DNA of 64,000 nt from Tretioscincus oriximinensis (GCA_022410635.1 JAJVDF010000410.1:328617-392616); one strand, 5' to 3'; positions 24,110 to 35,783 are shown, counted from the first letter of the stretch. The notes: generated from the sequence alone by a model not told the origin. Translations and numbers: made by a program.

Positions 24110-25080
24110 GGCACCCTTCAGGTCTTTAAGGTTTAGGGGTACGGGGTAACAGGCCTCTTGCACTGTGACTCACATGATCTCACAGGTTTTCTAGGGGGTT
24201 CAGGTCTGAAGAAAGGGTTGGCCACTCCTTGGAGGCCACTCCAGCCTCCAACAGCCATTTTCTAATTATGCAGCCTCGATGAGTCGGAGCATTGTCATCC
24301 ATGAAGATGAAATGATCTTTGTGTTGTTCATTCAGAGGCCCAATGACTGGATTAATAATGGTATCCAAGTATTGCAGCTTGTCACTGTACCATCACAAAT
24401 TGTAGGGCAGTTCTGCATTGATTAGACTCACCTGCCCACACTATAACACCACCACCACCAGTGGCTGATGCATAGCACTCTGTTTAACATCCCCAGTATC
24501 ATTGGCCATTATTTCTGTGCAGAGAGACCAGCATAGATACTCTCTGGCCCAGGGAAGATGACATTTACTGTGCCTGGCGGTGTTTTCAAGTAACTCTGCC
24601 AGTCATCTACATGCAGACCATGCTGATGTAAATGGTTACGAATGTTCTAACATGACACTTGTGTGCCTCTCACCTCCCTTAAATGTGCCTGGAGTTTTGT
24701 GGCATTCATCATCCTGTTCCTCAGAACATTGTTTACAATGAAGCAGACATCAGTGATTGATGTTGCCAAAGGGCACCCACTCCTGTGCCTTTCTGTGACT
24801 CTTCCAGTCTCTCTGTATCACTGTTGCAACCTTCTGGTGACACTCTGTGACACTCTAAGCTCAGTGGCCACTTGCATCTGAGAGCACCCTACTTGTAGCC
24901 TCACAATGGCGAGGTACTGTTGCTCCATTGTAATGTATTGTCTTGGTCTCATAATGTCAACGTGTGTCACACCTGATAAGGATGACTGTTTAAATCCCAA
25001 TTCAAATTCACTCCTTCAGTTAATTGGCTGGTTCAGGGATCAACCACCTGTTGTCACTTTTGTCATTCATCTCCTTATTA
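24110..25080 (-). mobile_element. Tc1/mariner (Tc1-type) transposon fossil
   Basis: The minus strand holds both ends of a Tc1-type transposase: an N-terminal helix-turn-helix region (within 24818-25000: MEQQYLAIVRLQVGCSQ, VATELRVSQSVTRRLQQ) and the C-terminal catalytic end (24180-24368). The region between has the expected length but no open frame. I could not identify terminal inverted repeats, so boundaries are approximate. Confidence 0.85.
24180..25000 (-). pseudogene. Tc1-type transposase pseudogene (DD34E)
   Basis: The C-terminal segment reads FMDDNAPTHRG, then WPTLSSDLNPLENL. From the Asp before Asn-Ala-Pro to the Glu of NPLEN there are 34 intervening residues, the DD34E spacing diagnostic of Tc1 transposases. 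The N-terminal segment resembles the paired-like DNA-binding domain. Stops and frameshifts between 24370 and 24815 inactivate it. Confidence 0.88.
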
Positions 25081-26940
25081 GAGATCTGTGAGTTGTGCCA
25101 ACAGTACTGCAACATTGATCAGTTACACATGTGCTTTCTAAAGTGCACAGATGGTGTCATTTGGTTCATTTGCAAAAAAATAAAAAATAAAAACCATTAT
25201 GTTCATCTAGAACTTTCCATCCAAAGCCAACTATCCCTAATTTTTGTGAGTAGTTGTATGTGTATATACAACAAAAAGAAAACACATAAAAGGAAGATAA
25301 AGATTTTACAGCATTGCAATTTGTATGCTGTATATTACTTTTAATTTTTAGTACAATTAACAAATATTTGGCCACCAATGCTACTCTAGACATTCTAAAA
25401 GAAAGGAGGCAGGGGGAGAGAAACATAAAATTGGTTGTATCTCTGGCAAAACATACAAAAGAAATAAAATTAAAGGGCCTTGGGCTTCATGGTTAAAATG
25501 ATAAAATATCACAATATGCTTGACAAATTCAACATTAATTCCTTACACAGACAAACTCTTTTATATTAACAAACTCTCTGAGGGAATCTCCCCTTCAATG
25601 CCAAAGAAAGAAATGCGTTAAGCTTCACACAAGAAAAGGTTTGGCAATATTTCACTATATTCAAGCTACTCAAAGATAAGAAGGTGACTGGCTGGGAATA
25701 TTAAATGAAATGCAAAGAAACAGGGTGAACATGAAGTGTAAGCTAATGAAAACAACTCTTGGGCTGTGATTACCTGACACAAAAAAGCAGCTCAAAGACA
25801 CACCAGAGAAGTGACTCAAACACTGTAGAATGTGGCCCCAGATTTTTTTCATTTCTGATTTTCCTTTTCCAGCATAGAATATTTTTGAAAGTGGGAAGAC
25901 AAACCAATATATGAATAGTAGCAGCTTGAAACTGCTTCTAAGCCACCTCTGAGGCATCTTAAAAATACACTTATTTATTTTTTAAAATGCCTATTAGCTC
26001 AGCCTTGGTACAAGATGCCCCACCATTTTAATCTATTTGGCCTGTATCATTCTTATGCTCAGCTGTAATGAAAGAAGTGAAAATACTTCTCTTCAGATAT
26101 CTTAATGGACAATAAACCCTGTCCAAGAGAATCAGAATTTGTCAGGTGGCAGTTGAACTAATAGCTGAAGGACACACACATTCCAGTAGTTATGAACCAA
26201 TGCAGTAAAAAAACAAGGTTAATGGATCTGGGAGTTTTGGATCCACAATACAAGAAATGAAGGATTAAACAGAAAAGGGGCTTTTGGTATCATCATGCAT
26301 GCTACGAATTAGAAGGCACTAGTGCACGGTTGTTCTCATATCCCTATTATTTAATAGAGGCTGGTACTTAAAATCTTGGGGACGCTTATCTGGAATTCCT
26401 TAGGAATAGGTTCTATGCTGTTCTATCCATTGTTCAACATGAAACAGCAGGGAAAGGTCATCAGGAATTTTTGAATACAATATCAGCAGTATGCTAATAC
26501 ACCTGACTCAGTTTCTGTATTCCTTCTAGGTCAGGTGGGGCAGTTTCAATGGGGGGGGGAGTTCCAAGATTAGGGGAAAGGATGGCTTAATTTCAGGATA
26601 AAACAAAAAAGGAAAACGATATCTAATTTAGTGATTCTGGCTGTCTTTAGATGTTAGTTGCTTAATCCATTAATGTTATTTCTGGAATTATTACATGTTC
26701 CCAGGACAGTAGGGAAAAAAGCAGGGGAAAAGTGGCACAATATATCATCAAGGTATTATGTGTGATCATCATCCCATGCTGCCACTTTTGGCCTGCTTTG
26801 GCCCTAGGCAAGAGCAGCAGTCATTCCCAAGACAATGGATCACACAAGGATGCTTTCAGACAAGGTAACCCTTCTCACATTATAGGTAAAAAGCAGGTTG
26901 GGGAACTTTTTTATTTTATTTTTTATTTTTTTTTCTGTCC
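25081..26940. other. Non-coding DNA, nothing recognised
   Basis: No gene recognised. A T-rich tract at about 26909-26936 directly precedes the L2 element, and a G9 run lies at about 26552. Confidence 0.4.
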
Positions 26941-26953
26941 ATAGTGGGGGAGC

Positions 26954-27328
26954 ATGTGCTTGGGTGGAGAGGCCGGGGGGGGGTCGAGGGGGGCCTCGAT
27001 AGCAGTGATTTCGGGCAATGGGAATTATGGCAGTGGGGGTCGGAAATTAAAATGGAGAAGGCGGGACAGATGCCTTCAAGCTGTCCCCTCTTCTCAGCCG
27101 TCCCCCAACCCACGGGTGACAGGATTGCGAGTCAACCAGCCCTCGAGCCTGGTGGTGCTGCTGTTGAACGCCAGGTCTATTAATAACAAAGCCTCTCTCA
27201 TCCACGATTTAATTCTGGACGAGGGAGCAGACCTGGCGTGTATTACAGAGACTTGGGTGGGAGATCTAGGAGGCCCTGCGCTTACCGGGATCTGCCCCCC
27301 CCGGTTATCTGGTCCAGCACCAGCCTAG
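26954..27328 (+). pseudogene. L2 endonuclease N-terminal part (frame 1 of 2)
   Basis: Opens with ATG at 26954. A Gly/Ser/Arg-rich leader is followed by the start of an AP endonuclease domain: LLLNARSINNKASLIHDLI (first conserved Asn block) and ACITETWV (the catalytic Glu). It leaves the proper frame at a run of eight C (27295-27302) and stops at 27328. The rest of the endonuclease continues in the frame of the next entry, which is open upstream of 27351 through PGYL and HQPRHEGQGG. A single-base indel in the C-run explains the break. Confidence 0.88.
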
Positions 27329-27350
27329 ACATGAGGGGCAGGGTGGGTGT

Positions 27351-29978
27351 GTGGCCATAGTCCATAGGGATTCCATCGCCCTTGCTAGGCGCCCTCTCTG
27401 CTCGGTGGTGGGGATCGAGTGCCTGCTTCTTGTGTTGGGCCAGAGAGACAGAACAGGGTTGTTGCTGACGTACCGCGCACCCCGATGCCCAGCAACCTCC
27501 TTGTCTGAGCTGATGCAGACCGTCTCTGGGGTGGTGGTGGAGTTCCCCAGCACGGTGGTGTTGGGGGACTTCAACTATCATATCGGGGACGCCCTCTGCA
27601 GTCCAGCTCAGGACTTCATGGCCTCCATGACAACCATGGGGCTGTCTCAATTGGTTAACTGCCCGACGCATGAGGCTGGTCATACCCTGGATCTGGTTTT
27701 CACCACGGAGCGGGAGGGTGGGGGTTCGGCAATTGGGGATCTCTCTGTGAGATCATTGTCATGGTCGGACCACAGCCTGGTAAAGTTTGGACTTATGGTG
27801 CCGCAATCCCACTACAGGGGTGAAGGACCCATTGTGATGGTCCGCTCCCGGAGAATGATGGATCCGACTGGATTCCTGACAGCTCTGGGAGATTTTCCGG
27901 TTGACTTGGCTGGCGGTCCTGCGGAGGCTCTTGTCGCCCTCTGGAATCAGGAGGCAGGCAGGGCCATCGACACGATCGCTCCCAAATGCCCTCGACGCTC
28001 CCGCAGAGCCCACCAGGCACCCTGGTTTAATGGGGAGCTGGGGGCAATGAAACGGGTGGGTCGACGTCTAGAGTGTAAGTGGAGGAAATCTCGATCCGAA
28101 TCTGATCGAACACAGGTTAGAGCACATTATCGTGCCTACCGAGTGGCGGTGGAGACGGCGAAGAAGACTTACTTTTCCGCTTCCATTGCGTCCACGAGTA
28201 GCCGTCCAGCTGAGCTGTTCCGAGTGGCCAGGGGATTATTGTCTGGCCACAAGGACACTGGGCAGTCTTTCACAGTGGCTCGCTGTGACAATTTTGCCAG
28301 GCACTTTCAGGGTAAAGTCGCTCAGATTCGGACGGAATTGGACTCCACGTTGAGCAGTGATCGAAGGGAGGTGTCCAGTGCAACGTCTGGTCCTGTTGTA
28401 TGGGATCAGTTTCGGTTGTTGGGTCCTGAGGAGGTGGACAAGCTGCTGATGGATGGGAGGCCTACCACCTGTCCCCTTGATCCTTGCCCCTCTTGGTTGG
28501 TTAAGGCCAGCAGGGGCGGTCTGGCCGGTTGGATCCAGGGAATTGTCAACGCCTCCTTGCGGGAGGGGGAGGTCCCGGTGGCTTTGAAAGAGGCGCTGAT
28601 TCGCCCCCTCCTCAAGAGGGCTTCCCTGGATCCGGAGGTCCTAAATAACTACCGCCCGGTGGCGAATATACCATACCTGGGCAAGGTCTTGGAAAGGGTG
28701 GTGGCCGCCCAGCTGCAGGCTCGCTTGGAAGAAGCTGATTATCTAGATCCTTGTCAATCCGGCTTCAGGGGGGGGTTCGGCACTGAGACAGCCTTGGTCG
28801 CCCTGATGGATGACCTACTCCAGGAGAGAGACAGGGGCACTGGGTCCCTGTTGATACTCCTGGATCTCTCAGCAGCTTTTGATACCATCGACCATGGTAT
28901 CCTTCTGGAGCGTCTTCGGGGGCTGGGACTGGGAGGTACTGTCCTGCAGTGGTTCTCTTCCTACCTCCGGGGACGACTCCAGAAGATAGCAATGGGGGAC
29001 TGCGTATCAACACCCTGGGTGCTCTCGTGTGGAGTGCCTCAGGGTTCGATCCTGTCTCCCATGCTCTTTAACATCTACATGAAGCCGCTGGGTGAGGTCA
29101 TCAGGCGGTTTGGAGTAGGGTGCCATCAATATGCTGATGACACTCAGCTCTATCTCGCCATGCCATCGGAATCAGGTGAGGCGGTGGCGGTGCTGGACCG
29201 CTGCCTGGAGGCGGTCAAGGGCTGGATGGGATCTAACAAACTGAGGCTGAACCCTGACAAGACGGAAGTGCTATTGGTTAAGGGATCCCATGTCCAGAAA
29301 CTTGATAGACTCCCTGTTCTTGACGGAGCAGGTTTACTCCAGAAGGAACAGGTGTGTGATCTGGGTGTCCTTCTTGACTCGTCACTGTCACTGGAAGGTC
29401 AGGTGGCAGCGACAGCTAGAACGGCATTTTCCTACTTACGACTGGTCCGCCAGTTGCGGCCGTTCCTGGACAGGGGGTCTTTGGCCACGGTTCTTCATGC
29501 TCTGGTAACCTCCAGATTAGACTACTGCAATGCACTCTACGTGGGGCTTCCCTTGAAGACGGTTCGGAGGCTGGAGCTAGTGCAGAATGCAGCAGCTCGT
29601 CTGCTGTCGGGTGTGTCTGGCCGGACGTCCATCACGCCGGTCCTCAAAGAACTGCACTGGCTACCTATTCGCTACCGAGCCCAATTCAAGGTGCTTATAC
29701 TGACGTATAAAGCCCTAAACAGTTTGGGTCCTGAATACTTGAGGGAACGCCTTTTCCCATATAGTCCTGCCCGGTCTCTGCGATCAGAAGGAGAGGGCCT
29801 TCTAGTTGTCCCCTCCTGCTCTAGGATAAGGGGGGCGGGGGCGCGGGGAAGAGCTTTCTCGGTGGTGGCCCCGATATTATGGAACAGCCTCCCCCCGGAA
29901 GCACGCCTGGCGCCATCTTTACAATCTTTTCGGCGCCTGGTAAAGACCTGTCTCTTCACCCGGGCCTTTTCAGGTTAG
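27351..29978 (+). CDS. L2 endonuclease (C-terminal part) and reverse transcriptase
   Basis: An 875-codon open frame. It nominally begins at a GTG, but this is not a true start; the frame is open further upstream and belongs to the protein begun at 26954. Endonuclease: GDFN at residues 72-75 and SDH at 139-141, both catalytic blocks. Linker with Arg-rich stretch at about 214-250. Reverse transcriptase about 400-640: NNYRPVANIPYLGKVLERV (432-450), LLDLSAAFDTIDHG (503-516), GVPQGSILSP (561-570), YADD catalytic pair at 594-597 (29130-29141). C-terminal domain: SRLDYCNALYVGLP, ELVQNAAARLL, LKELHWLPIRYRAQFK. The product would nick the target and prime cDNA synthesis from the RNA 3' end. All visible catalytic residues are intact. 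Confidence 0.93.
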   Translation: MAIVHRDSIALARRPLCSVVGIECLLLVLGQRDRTGLLLTYRAPRCPATSLSELMQTVSGVVVEFPSTVVLGDFNYHIGDALCSPAQDFMASMTTMGLSQLVNCPTHEAGHTLDLVFTTEREGGGSAIGDLSVRSLSWSDHSLVKFGLMVPQSHYRGEGPIVMVRSRRMMDPTGFLTALGDFPVDLAGGPAEALVALWNQEAGRAIDTIAPKCPRRSRRAHQAPWFNGELGAMKRVGRRLECKWRKSRSESDRTQVRAHYRAYRVAVETAKKTYFSASIASTSSRPAELFRVARGLLSGHKDTGQSFTVARCDNFARHFQGKVAQIRTELDSTLSSDRREVSSATSGPVVWDQFRLLGPEEVDKLLMDGRPTTCPLDPCPSWLVKASRGGLAGWIQGIVNASLREGEVPVALKEALIRPLLKRASLDPEVLNNYRPVANIPYLGKVLERVVAAQLQARLEEADYLDPCQSGFRGGFGTETALVALMDDLLQERDRGTGSLLILLDLSAAFDTIDHGILLERLRGLGLGGTVLQWFSSYLRGRLQKIAMGDCVSTPWVLSCGVPQGSILSPMLFNIYMKPLGEVIRRFGVGCHQYADDTQLYLAMPSESGEAVAVLDRCLEAVKGWMGSNKLRLNPDKTEVLLVKGSHVQKLDRLPVLDGAGLLQKEQVCDLGVLLDSSLSLEGQVAATARTAFSYLRLVRQLRPFLDRGSLATVLHALVTSRLDYCNALYVGLPLKTVRRLELVQNAAARLLSGVSGRTSITPVLKELHWLPIRYRAQFKVLILTYKALNSLGPEYLRERLFPYSPARSLRSEGEGLLVVPSCSRIRGAGARGRAFSVVAPILWNSLPPEARLAPSLQSFRRLVKTCLFTRAFSG

Positions 29979-30070
29979 CTCCCCCATCAGAGGATGACAT
30001 TTTAAATTCTTGTGTTTCTTTTATGGTTTTAATGTTGTGAAGGTCATGATGACCTGAATTTTTAACTTTT

Positions 30071-30110
30071 GTAAGCCGCCCTGGACACCTTCGGGGGGAA
30101 GGGCGGGGTA
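30071..30110 (+). promoter_or_regulatory. L2 3'-terminal hairpin (probable RT recognition structure)
   Basis: CCGCCCT (30076-30082) pairs perfectly with AGGGCGG (30100-30106). The loop contains CCTTCGGG, able to form a C(UUCG)G tetraloop. The SINE 3' ends have the equivalent hairpin with two compensated base-pair changes. In L2-clade elements the RT is thought to recognise the 3' end of its RNA; the recognition role here is inferred. Confidence 0.6.
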
Positions 30111-30150
30111 AAAATCTTTAAATAATAAAATAAATAAAATAAAATAATTT

Positions 30151-31362
30151 GAAAGTCGATTTTTACTGCAATAGTTGTATTGTGAGATTTCACCTCAATA
30201 TCCAGAAACCATCATTCTTCACATTTATATTCTAGCCTATATATGAAAGTCTCAGAATAGTTAACAGCAATACAAACAGCATACAAAGTATACATATTAA
30301 AAACACAACATTGCCCAAAACATAGGGAGCGGAAGCTGTTTCTTTAGCCAAAGACCAGGATAAAAAGTTGCATCTTCAAACATTTTATGCATGTATGTGG
30401 TTTTGATTCTTAAAATTCCATAGTCATAGTCTGTTGAGAAAAGTGATATAGCCAGGAGGGGCTCTCCTGCAAAAAGGCAGGTTCCATAGACTGTGTTCAG
30501 ACACCTTATAAAGGATAACAAAACAAGGCACCTCTAGGAACATTCGAGATGAGATTATCCACTTATCTTCAGTTTGCCTGTTTCACAGACATTATGTGGG
30601 AGAAATTATTGATTTCAGAAGACTTAGGAACATTGAGTACTCCACACTGTCTGTATGAGATGTGTTCAGGTGCCTTTCTAGTGCCCCTTTTAAACATAAA
30701 TAAAATGCCAGGATGATCCTGGATTTTACACCTTGCCTGGATGAAGTCTGTCAAGCAAAGTGATGAATGCAATATTGAGCATATAAGCCACAATACTAGT
30801 GGGAGACATCCTGCTGGACATATTTGTTAGGGTTTTTAGTTGGTTTCACTTGTTTTTAGATTTATAGGGTCAGCAAGGTATAATTTACTTCTGCTTGAGG
30901 AAGCCATGTTAGGATTTTGATAGCTTTGCGGGGAATCAGAGCTCCGTTTGGAATGCCAGGGACTAAATATTAATTGCAGTTTGTGAAATGAGTTCATTCT
31001 AGCTTATTAATATTTGCTTAGAATGAAATTCATTTTGCAAAACATTTTGTCAGTAGAATATTATTCAAATAACCCACCTTAGACTTTCTGTATTATAGTT
31101 ATTTCATGCATTTATATTATTTTATGAATTAATATCTAGAACCCTTTTTAAGATTCTGTAATTCCTGGGCTAGAATATTCCTTAAAGCCATGTTTTCATA
31201 ATTCCTAGAATATTTCCAACAACAACAACAACAACAATAATAATTTAGATGTAGTGTGTGCTTAAATTACTGCCTGACATTTGACTATTGCACTTTCAGA
31301 GTGATTTGCCATTGTGTAGTTTGATATGCAAATTTCAGTGGGCCTAATTTTAACCCATTTCA
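30151..31362. other. Non-coding DNA with a short (CAA)n/(TAA)n run
   Basis: No gene recognised. A short trinucleotide run (AAC then AAT) lies at about 31217-31240. Confidence 0.45.
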
Positions 31363-32350
31363 TACATAGGAACATAGGAAGAGCCATACTGGATCATGCC
31401 AGAGCCCATCTAGTCCAGAATTCTGTGTCACACAGGGGCCCACCAGATGCACCTGGGCAGTCTGAAAAGAGGAAAGCAAAATACGCACCTGTTCATGACT
31501 CCCTGCAAATGGCATTTCAGGAGAACTACCTATTGCTCCATCCCAGAGGCAGCATCCAGACATCCATCCTAGTACCCATTTATACCCTTGGTGTCCATAA
31601 ACCTGTCTCGTCCTGTCTTGAAGCTATCCAAGCTGTTAGCTACTATTACCTCTTCAGGAAGTAAATCCCACAGGAGTGCCCTTTGGTCCTAATGTTGTGT
31701 GATAGAAAAAACATTTTTTCTCTATTCACCCTATCCAACCCATGCTTGATTTTGTACACTTCAAACAGATCACCTCTCAAACATCACCTTTTGAGGCTTA
31801 AGAGGCCCAGACGTTGCAGTCTGACTTCATAAGGGAGGTGCTCCAGACCCTTGATCATTATTGTTGCCATTTTCTGCACCTTCTCTAGTTCCACAATATC
31901 CCACTTCAGATGTGGCGACCAGAACTGAACACAGTACTCCAAATGTGGCCTCACCAGAGATTTATAAAGGGGCAAAACAACATTTGCTGACTTGTTTTCG
32001 ATTCCTTTTCTAATTATCCCCCAAATGGAATTTGCCTTTTTTGCTGCTGCTGTACACTGGGTTGACATCTTCATTGAATTGTCCATCAACACCCCAACAT
32101 CCTTTTCTTGCGCAGTCACAGAAAGCTTGGTTCCCATCAGGAGGTAGGAATTGTTGGGGTTCTTTGCCCCAGTGTGCATTACCTTGCACTTGCTTAAATT
32201 GATGTGCATTTGCCACTTTGATGTCCACTCCCCCAATTTCAATAGATCACTCTGAAGCCCCTTACAATCATTTTCAGTTTTCACTACCCTGAACAGTCTA
32301 GTGTCATCAGCGAACTTGGCTACTTCACTATTTACCTCGGCATCAGATTG
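31363..32350 (-). mobile_element. 5'-truncated CR1 LINE
   Basis: The minus strand carries the C-terminal half of CR1 ORF2 followed by the full 3' UTR. The 3' end at 31363 has the ATGTTCCTATG-type tail. Upstream similarity ends near 32350, just before the RT catalytic motif, so the endonuclease and most of the RT are missing. Confidence 0.93.
31784..32320 (-). pseudogene. CR1 ORF2 C-terminal part with FADD motif
   Basis: The minus-strand frame begins with AKFADDTRLF (FADD catalytic pair at 32303-32314). It runs through LQSDLLKLGEWTSKWQM, KDVGVLMDNSMKMSTQC and VRPHLEYCVQFWSPHLKWD to RLQRLGLLSLKR, ending near 31784. The frame is open but lacks everything upstream of the FADD block. It is closely similar to the fragment at 4590-4868. 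Confidence 0.93.
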
Positions 32351-34020
32351 TTTATGAATATATTGAAAGGCAAATTAGGATAATTAGGATTATCAGTTGG
32401 AAAACAGGACTAGTTTGCTACACTTCCAATGGCTTTTAAAAATATGACATTTCAGCAGGTGCTGTCAGCATTATACATTATACCTGCTCAAACTGCTTTT
32501 TTTATTTTTACAAAAATTAAAGGCATAGCACTCTTGTCTTACTTTCCAACTAGTAACCCCTATGCATATCAGTTTTATGATAGTCACTTTATATCCTAGG
32601 ACTGTATCTATTTCAAATACAGTTCCAAGATATTCACACCTGCATACATCCTTGACTATGGCTGCATGAAGACATCAGCCACTTACTCTATTGCTTTAGG
32701 GTAATCCAACATAAAACAATGATATTCTGCAATATAGCAGAATAAGGGTGTNGGCATACGAGATTTTAAAAACGCAACAGTAGTATCATCATGATGACTC
32801 TGCTCCACATGGCAACAGAGCTTCCATTATCCACCCGGGAAACACTTGGGGAAAAGCTCAGTTGTCCCAGAATTTGTGATTGCTGATCCTTTCTGGAATC
32901 AGCACGAAAAGCTGCTTCTTCCATTGTGAAGCCAGACGTGTGCCACAATGTTGCAAAAATTCAGATACCGCAAGAAGACACCAGTCAGCAAAACTGCAAA
33001 ATCACAGCTGGCTGACATGTGTGGTATTGTCTTCCCTACTTCCTGTCACCTGCCTCTTGCCAGCTCCCTGTCGATTTTGCAGGCTAGTATAAATTAGTGA
33101 AATCCTCAATTGCTTTTAGATTGTTGGTTTTACTGATCATGTGTAGTACCTGGATGTGGCCTGAAAGAACATTTTTTTGTCTATATAACAGAGCTCCCAC
33201 TCATTGGGGAAAAAAAGACAAAAGACAAGTTATTTCATTTTTAAACAGGTCTACATCATCTGGAACAAATAACTATTCTTTCTTGTTCTGTTACCTAATA
33301 CAATATTTGTTCTGAAGAAATGTATCACGTATGTATTGTAGCAGAAATTTTCATAAATTAAGGCCACTTCATTCTTCACTGAGTGTATGAAAAATAATTG
33401 AAGTCAGAGTGAATTGCAAAATATAAACTCTGAGACACTCTAGATTTGTATTTTTACATCTTGTAGCAAAAACATAGAACTGAATTAGACTGGAAGGGCA
33501 AACTTTATATTCATTGCAAATCATTTCACAAGTAAAGGTTACTTGATTAGTTTGAGGCAGAGAAAGCAGTAGTTACTTTTATTGATCAGGGTATTTTAAA
33601 ACATGAAGTCTAATTAGTGTTTTTCCTTTCAATAGGCATTTCTACTAGAGATGTATCAGTTCATCAGATAATGTCATGGCAGGCAATCACAGGGGGCATC
33701 CAGATGTGAATAATTCTCCCGGGACTATACAGAAAATGAAACACACACACACACACACACACTCTTGTCTTCATTTTTTGTTTTTGTTTTTCACTTTTAA
33801 AACATAATGTGCATGAGATGTTAATATTTCCTAATAATAGGAAAATATTGCCATACTACCATAATATTTTTTGGTAAAAACTGAGATATTTATATTGTGT
33901 TTGGCCTACTCTGAAGTAAAATGTTGACTAGAAATTATTTTAGTGAGATCTACTGCGGCTTTCTTCCATGAGTATAATTACTCTGAATCATATGTTAGTT
34001 AGAAGATGCAACTCAATGAA
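32351..34020. other. Non-coding DNA with an (AC)n microsatellite
   Basis: No gene recognised. A CA repeat of about 11 units lies at 33740-33762. One N at 32752. Confidence 0.5.
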
Positions 34021-34300
34021 CAGAAGTTGACGATTGGATCTTAATGGGGATGGCTTTAAGAAAGGTTTAGAGAAATTCATGAAATATAGTGACTATCAGA
34101 ATGGATTCCTAGGTACTGCCTCCAGGTTGGAGGGACAAACAGAATGACTATGAAGGCCACATGCAGAAGGTCAAGAACAAGCAAAGGCTTTGCCTTTTCA
34201 TCTTCTTGAGATGCCCAGAGGCAATTCGTGGTCATTGTGTGAGTCAGGATGCTGAACTAAATGCCTTGATCCAACAAGATTCCTCTTATGTTGTTAAAAG
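34021..34300 (+). repeat. Old CR1 LINE 3' end
   Basis: The order matches the CR1 3' part at 49740-50094: GGCTTTAAGAAAGG...GAGAAATTCATG, TACTGCCTCCAGGTTGGAGG, GTCATTGTGTGAGTCAGGATGCTG and the terminal TCCTCTTATGTTGTT. It is strongly diverged, so older than the 31.4 and 49.5 kb copies. Confidence 0.75.
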
Positions 34301-35783
34301 AGCTAATAGCATATAGTGCTTTCTTCTGCAAATTAAGGAGAGTGTTACTATAAATCTATAGCACTCTTAAATTGGTGGATTGGTTTCTTCCCACTGAAGA
34401 CTGCAGCCAGGGGATCATTGGTGGCAATTTTGGAAGACAGCCTGGCTGCCTCTAGCCAATAAGATTGCAGCCAATGGGGCAACTGAAGAATCAGACATGG
34501 AAATTATAAGAAAATACTATTTTTATTTTTATTTATATAGTATATAATATACATTTATAGAAAATATATAAATAGCTCAAAAGGACTTTTGTTGAATAAT
34601 AATTGAAAAAAATTGCCAGTATTGCATGGACTTCAAATAAAATCCATAACCAATGCAAAGCCAAGCAACAAAGGGTGCTTCTGTTTACACAAACTCACTT
34701 CAAACGTTTCCGCATCTACACATCAGAACTAACTTGGAAATCTTTCCTCCCTCCTATGAGATGTCCAGATAGGCAGGCAATCATAGAGAGTGAATCATTG
34801 TTTCCCTGCAGTGGTTCCTTTACAGTGCTCAGGAGTATTTTGATTTTGCAAAATCTGGAAGTTTGAGCCCTGCCACTATAGGCAGAGCATAGTTGTGAAT
34901 GTCTATTAACATTTTCTGTGCTTTGTGTCAATGCAGAAGTAGAATATTTATTATTAATGACACATCATATTCTTTTGCATAGCAGTGAGAAAGCTTTACA
35001 TTATCTTTTTAAAATAAGCACTGTCTCTTGTGAGAAGTGTTTCATTTTAGTATGGTGACTGTGGAACTGATAAATAATTTTTTTAAAGATTCTGGAAATA
35101 TTTTAGAATCCCAGTTTTGACTACAACTGGAAATGCTATGTATGCTTTGTTCAGTTCCTCATTTTTGCATGTACTGAAATAATTCATGCTGCAAAACTAT
35201 AAATACAACAACAACAACAATAATAATTCAAAATCTCCCAAAGTTGTAACACTGAACTATAAGGTTTGGGCTTCAAATATCTGAAAGAACACCTTCTCTC
35301 ACATAAATCTACACCCACTGTACCTGAAGATATTTTGATTTGGTTCTTTTAACAATCCCATCACCTTCAGATATAGTCACATGGGAGTTTCTTCTCAGTG
35401 AAAGTCCCTAGGTTAGGAAATGGGCTCATTTCTAAAGTGTGTCAGGTACCCATACTGCATGTGTTTAAATTCCAGATATAGACAGAACGTTTCACCCAGG
35501 CCTCTGTAGGAAGAAATAATAGCAACTCCCCATAGCCTGTCACAGGACCCCGGGAATAAACTCGCAAACAAATAAGTAAATAAAGGTCTTTGAAGGGAGT
35601 CCATATCCTCAATCTATAGTCAGCTCAAAGTTACACTTGGCGATCACCTTCATCAGTCAGAATAACAAACAATTACTCTTCAGTTTCACCCATACGACCC
35701 TCACAATGATTAGGATTTGGAATGGGAGGTGCCAGTCTCATCACTGCATTGACAGATGTGGTATCAATGCTGTTCACCTCAAT
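34301..35783. other. Non-coding DNA with a short (ACA)n run
   Basis: No gene recognised. An AACAAC/AATAAT run lies at about 35206-35226; an A/T-only tract at about 34515-34575. Confidence 0.45.

Larger units (their letters stand above)
26941..30150 (+). mobile_element. Near-intact L2-type LINE retrotransposon
   Basis: About 3.2 kb, GC-rich and CpG-rich in an AT-rich, CpG-poor setting, the mark of a young insertion whose CpGs have not decayed. It encodes an AP-type endonuclease and a reverse transcriptase in two overlapping-order frames (26954-27328 and 27351-29978). It ends with GTAAGCCGCC...AGGGCGGGGTAAAAATC and an AATAAA-rich tail (30110-30150). The length and single endonuclease-RT product fit a full-length or nearly full-length L2 element. 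The 5' limit is set where GC content changes; no TSD could be identified. Confidence 0.92.

Noticed and set aside
27282..29959. Several minus-strand frames of 69-133 codons
   Set aside because: Antisense shadows of the L2 endonuclease-RT frame; GC-rich coding DNA gives long antisense frames.
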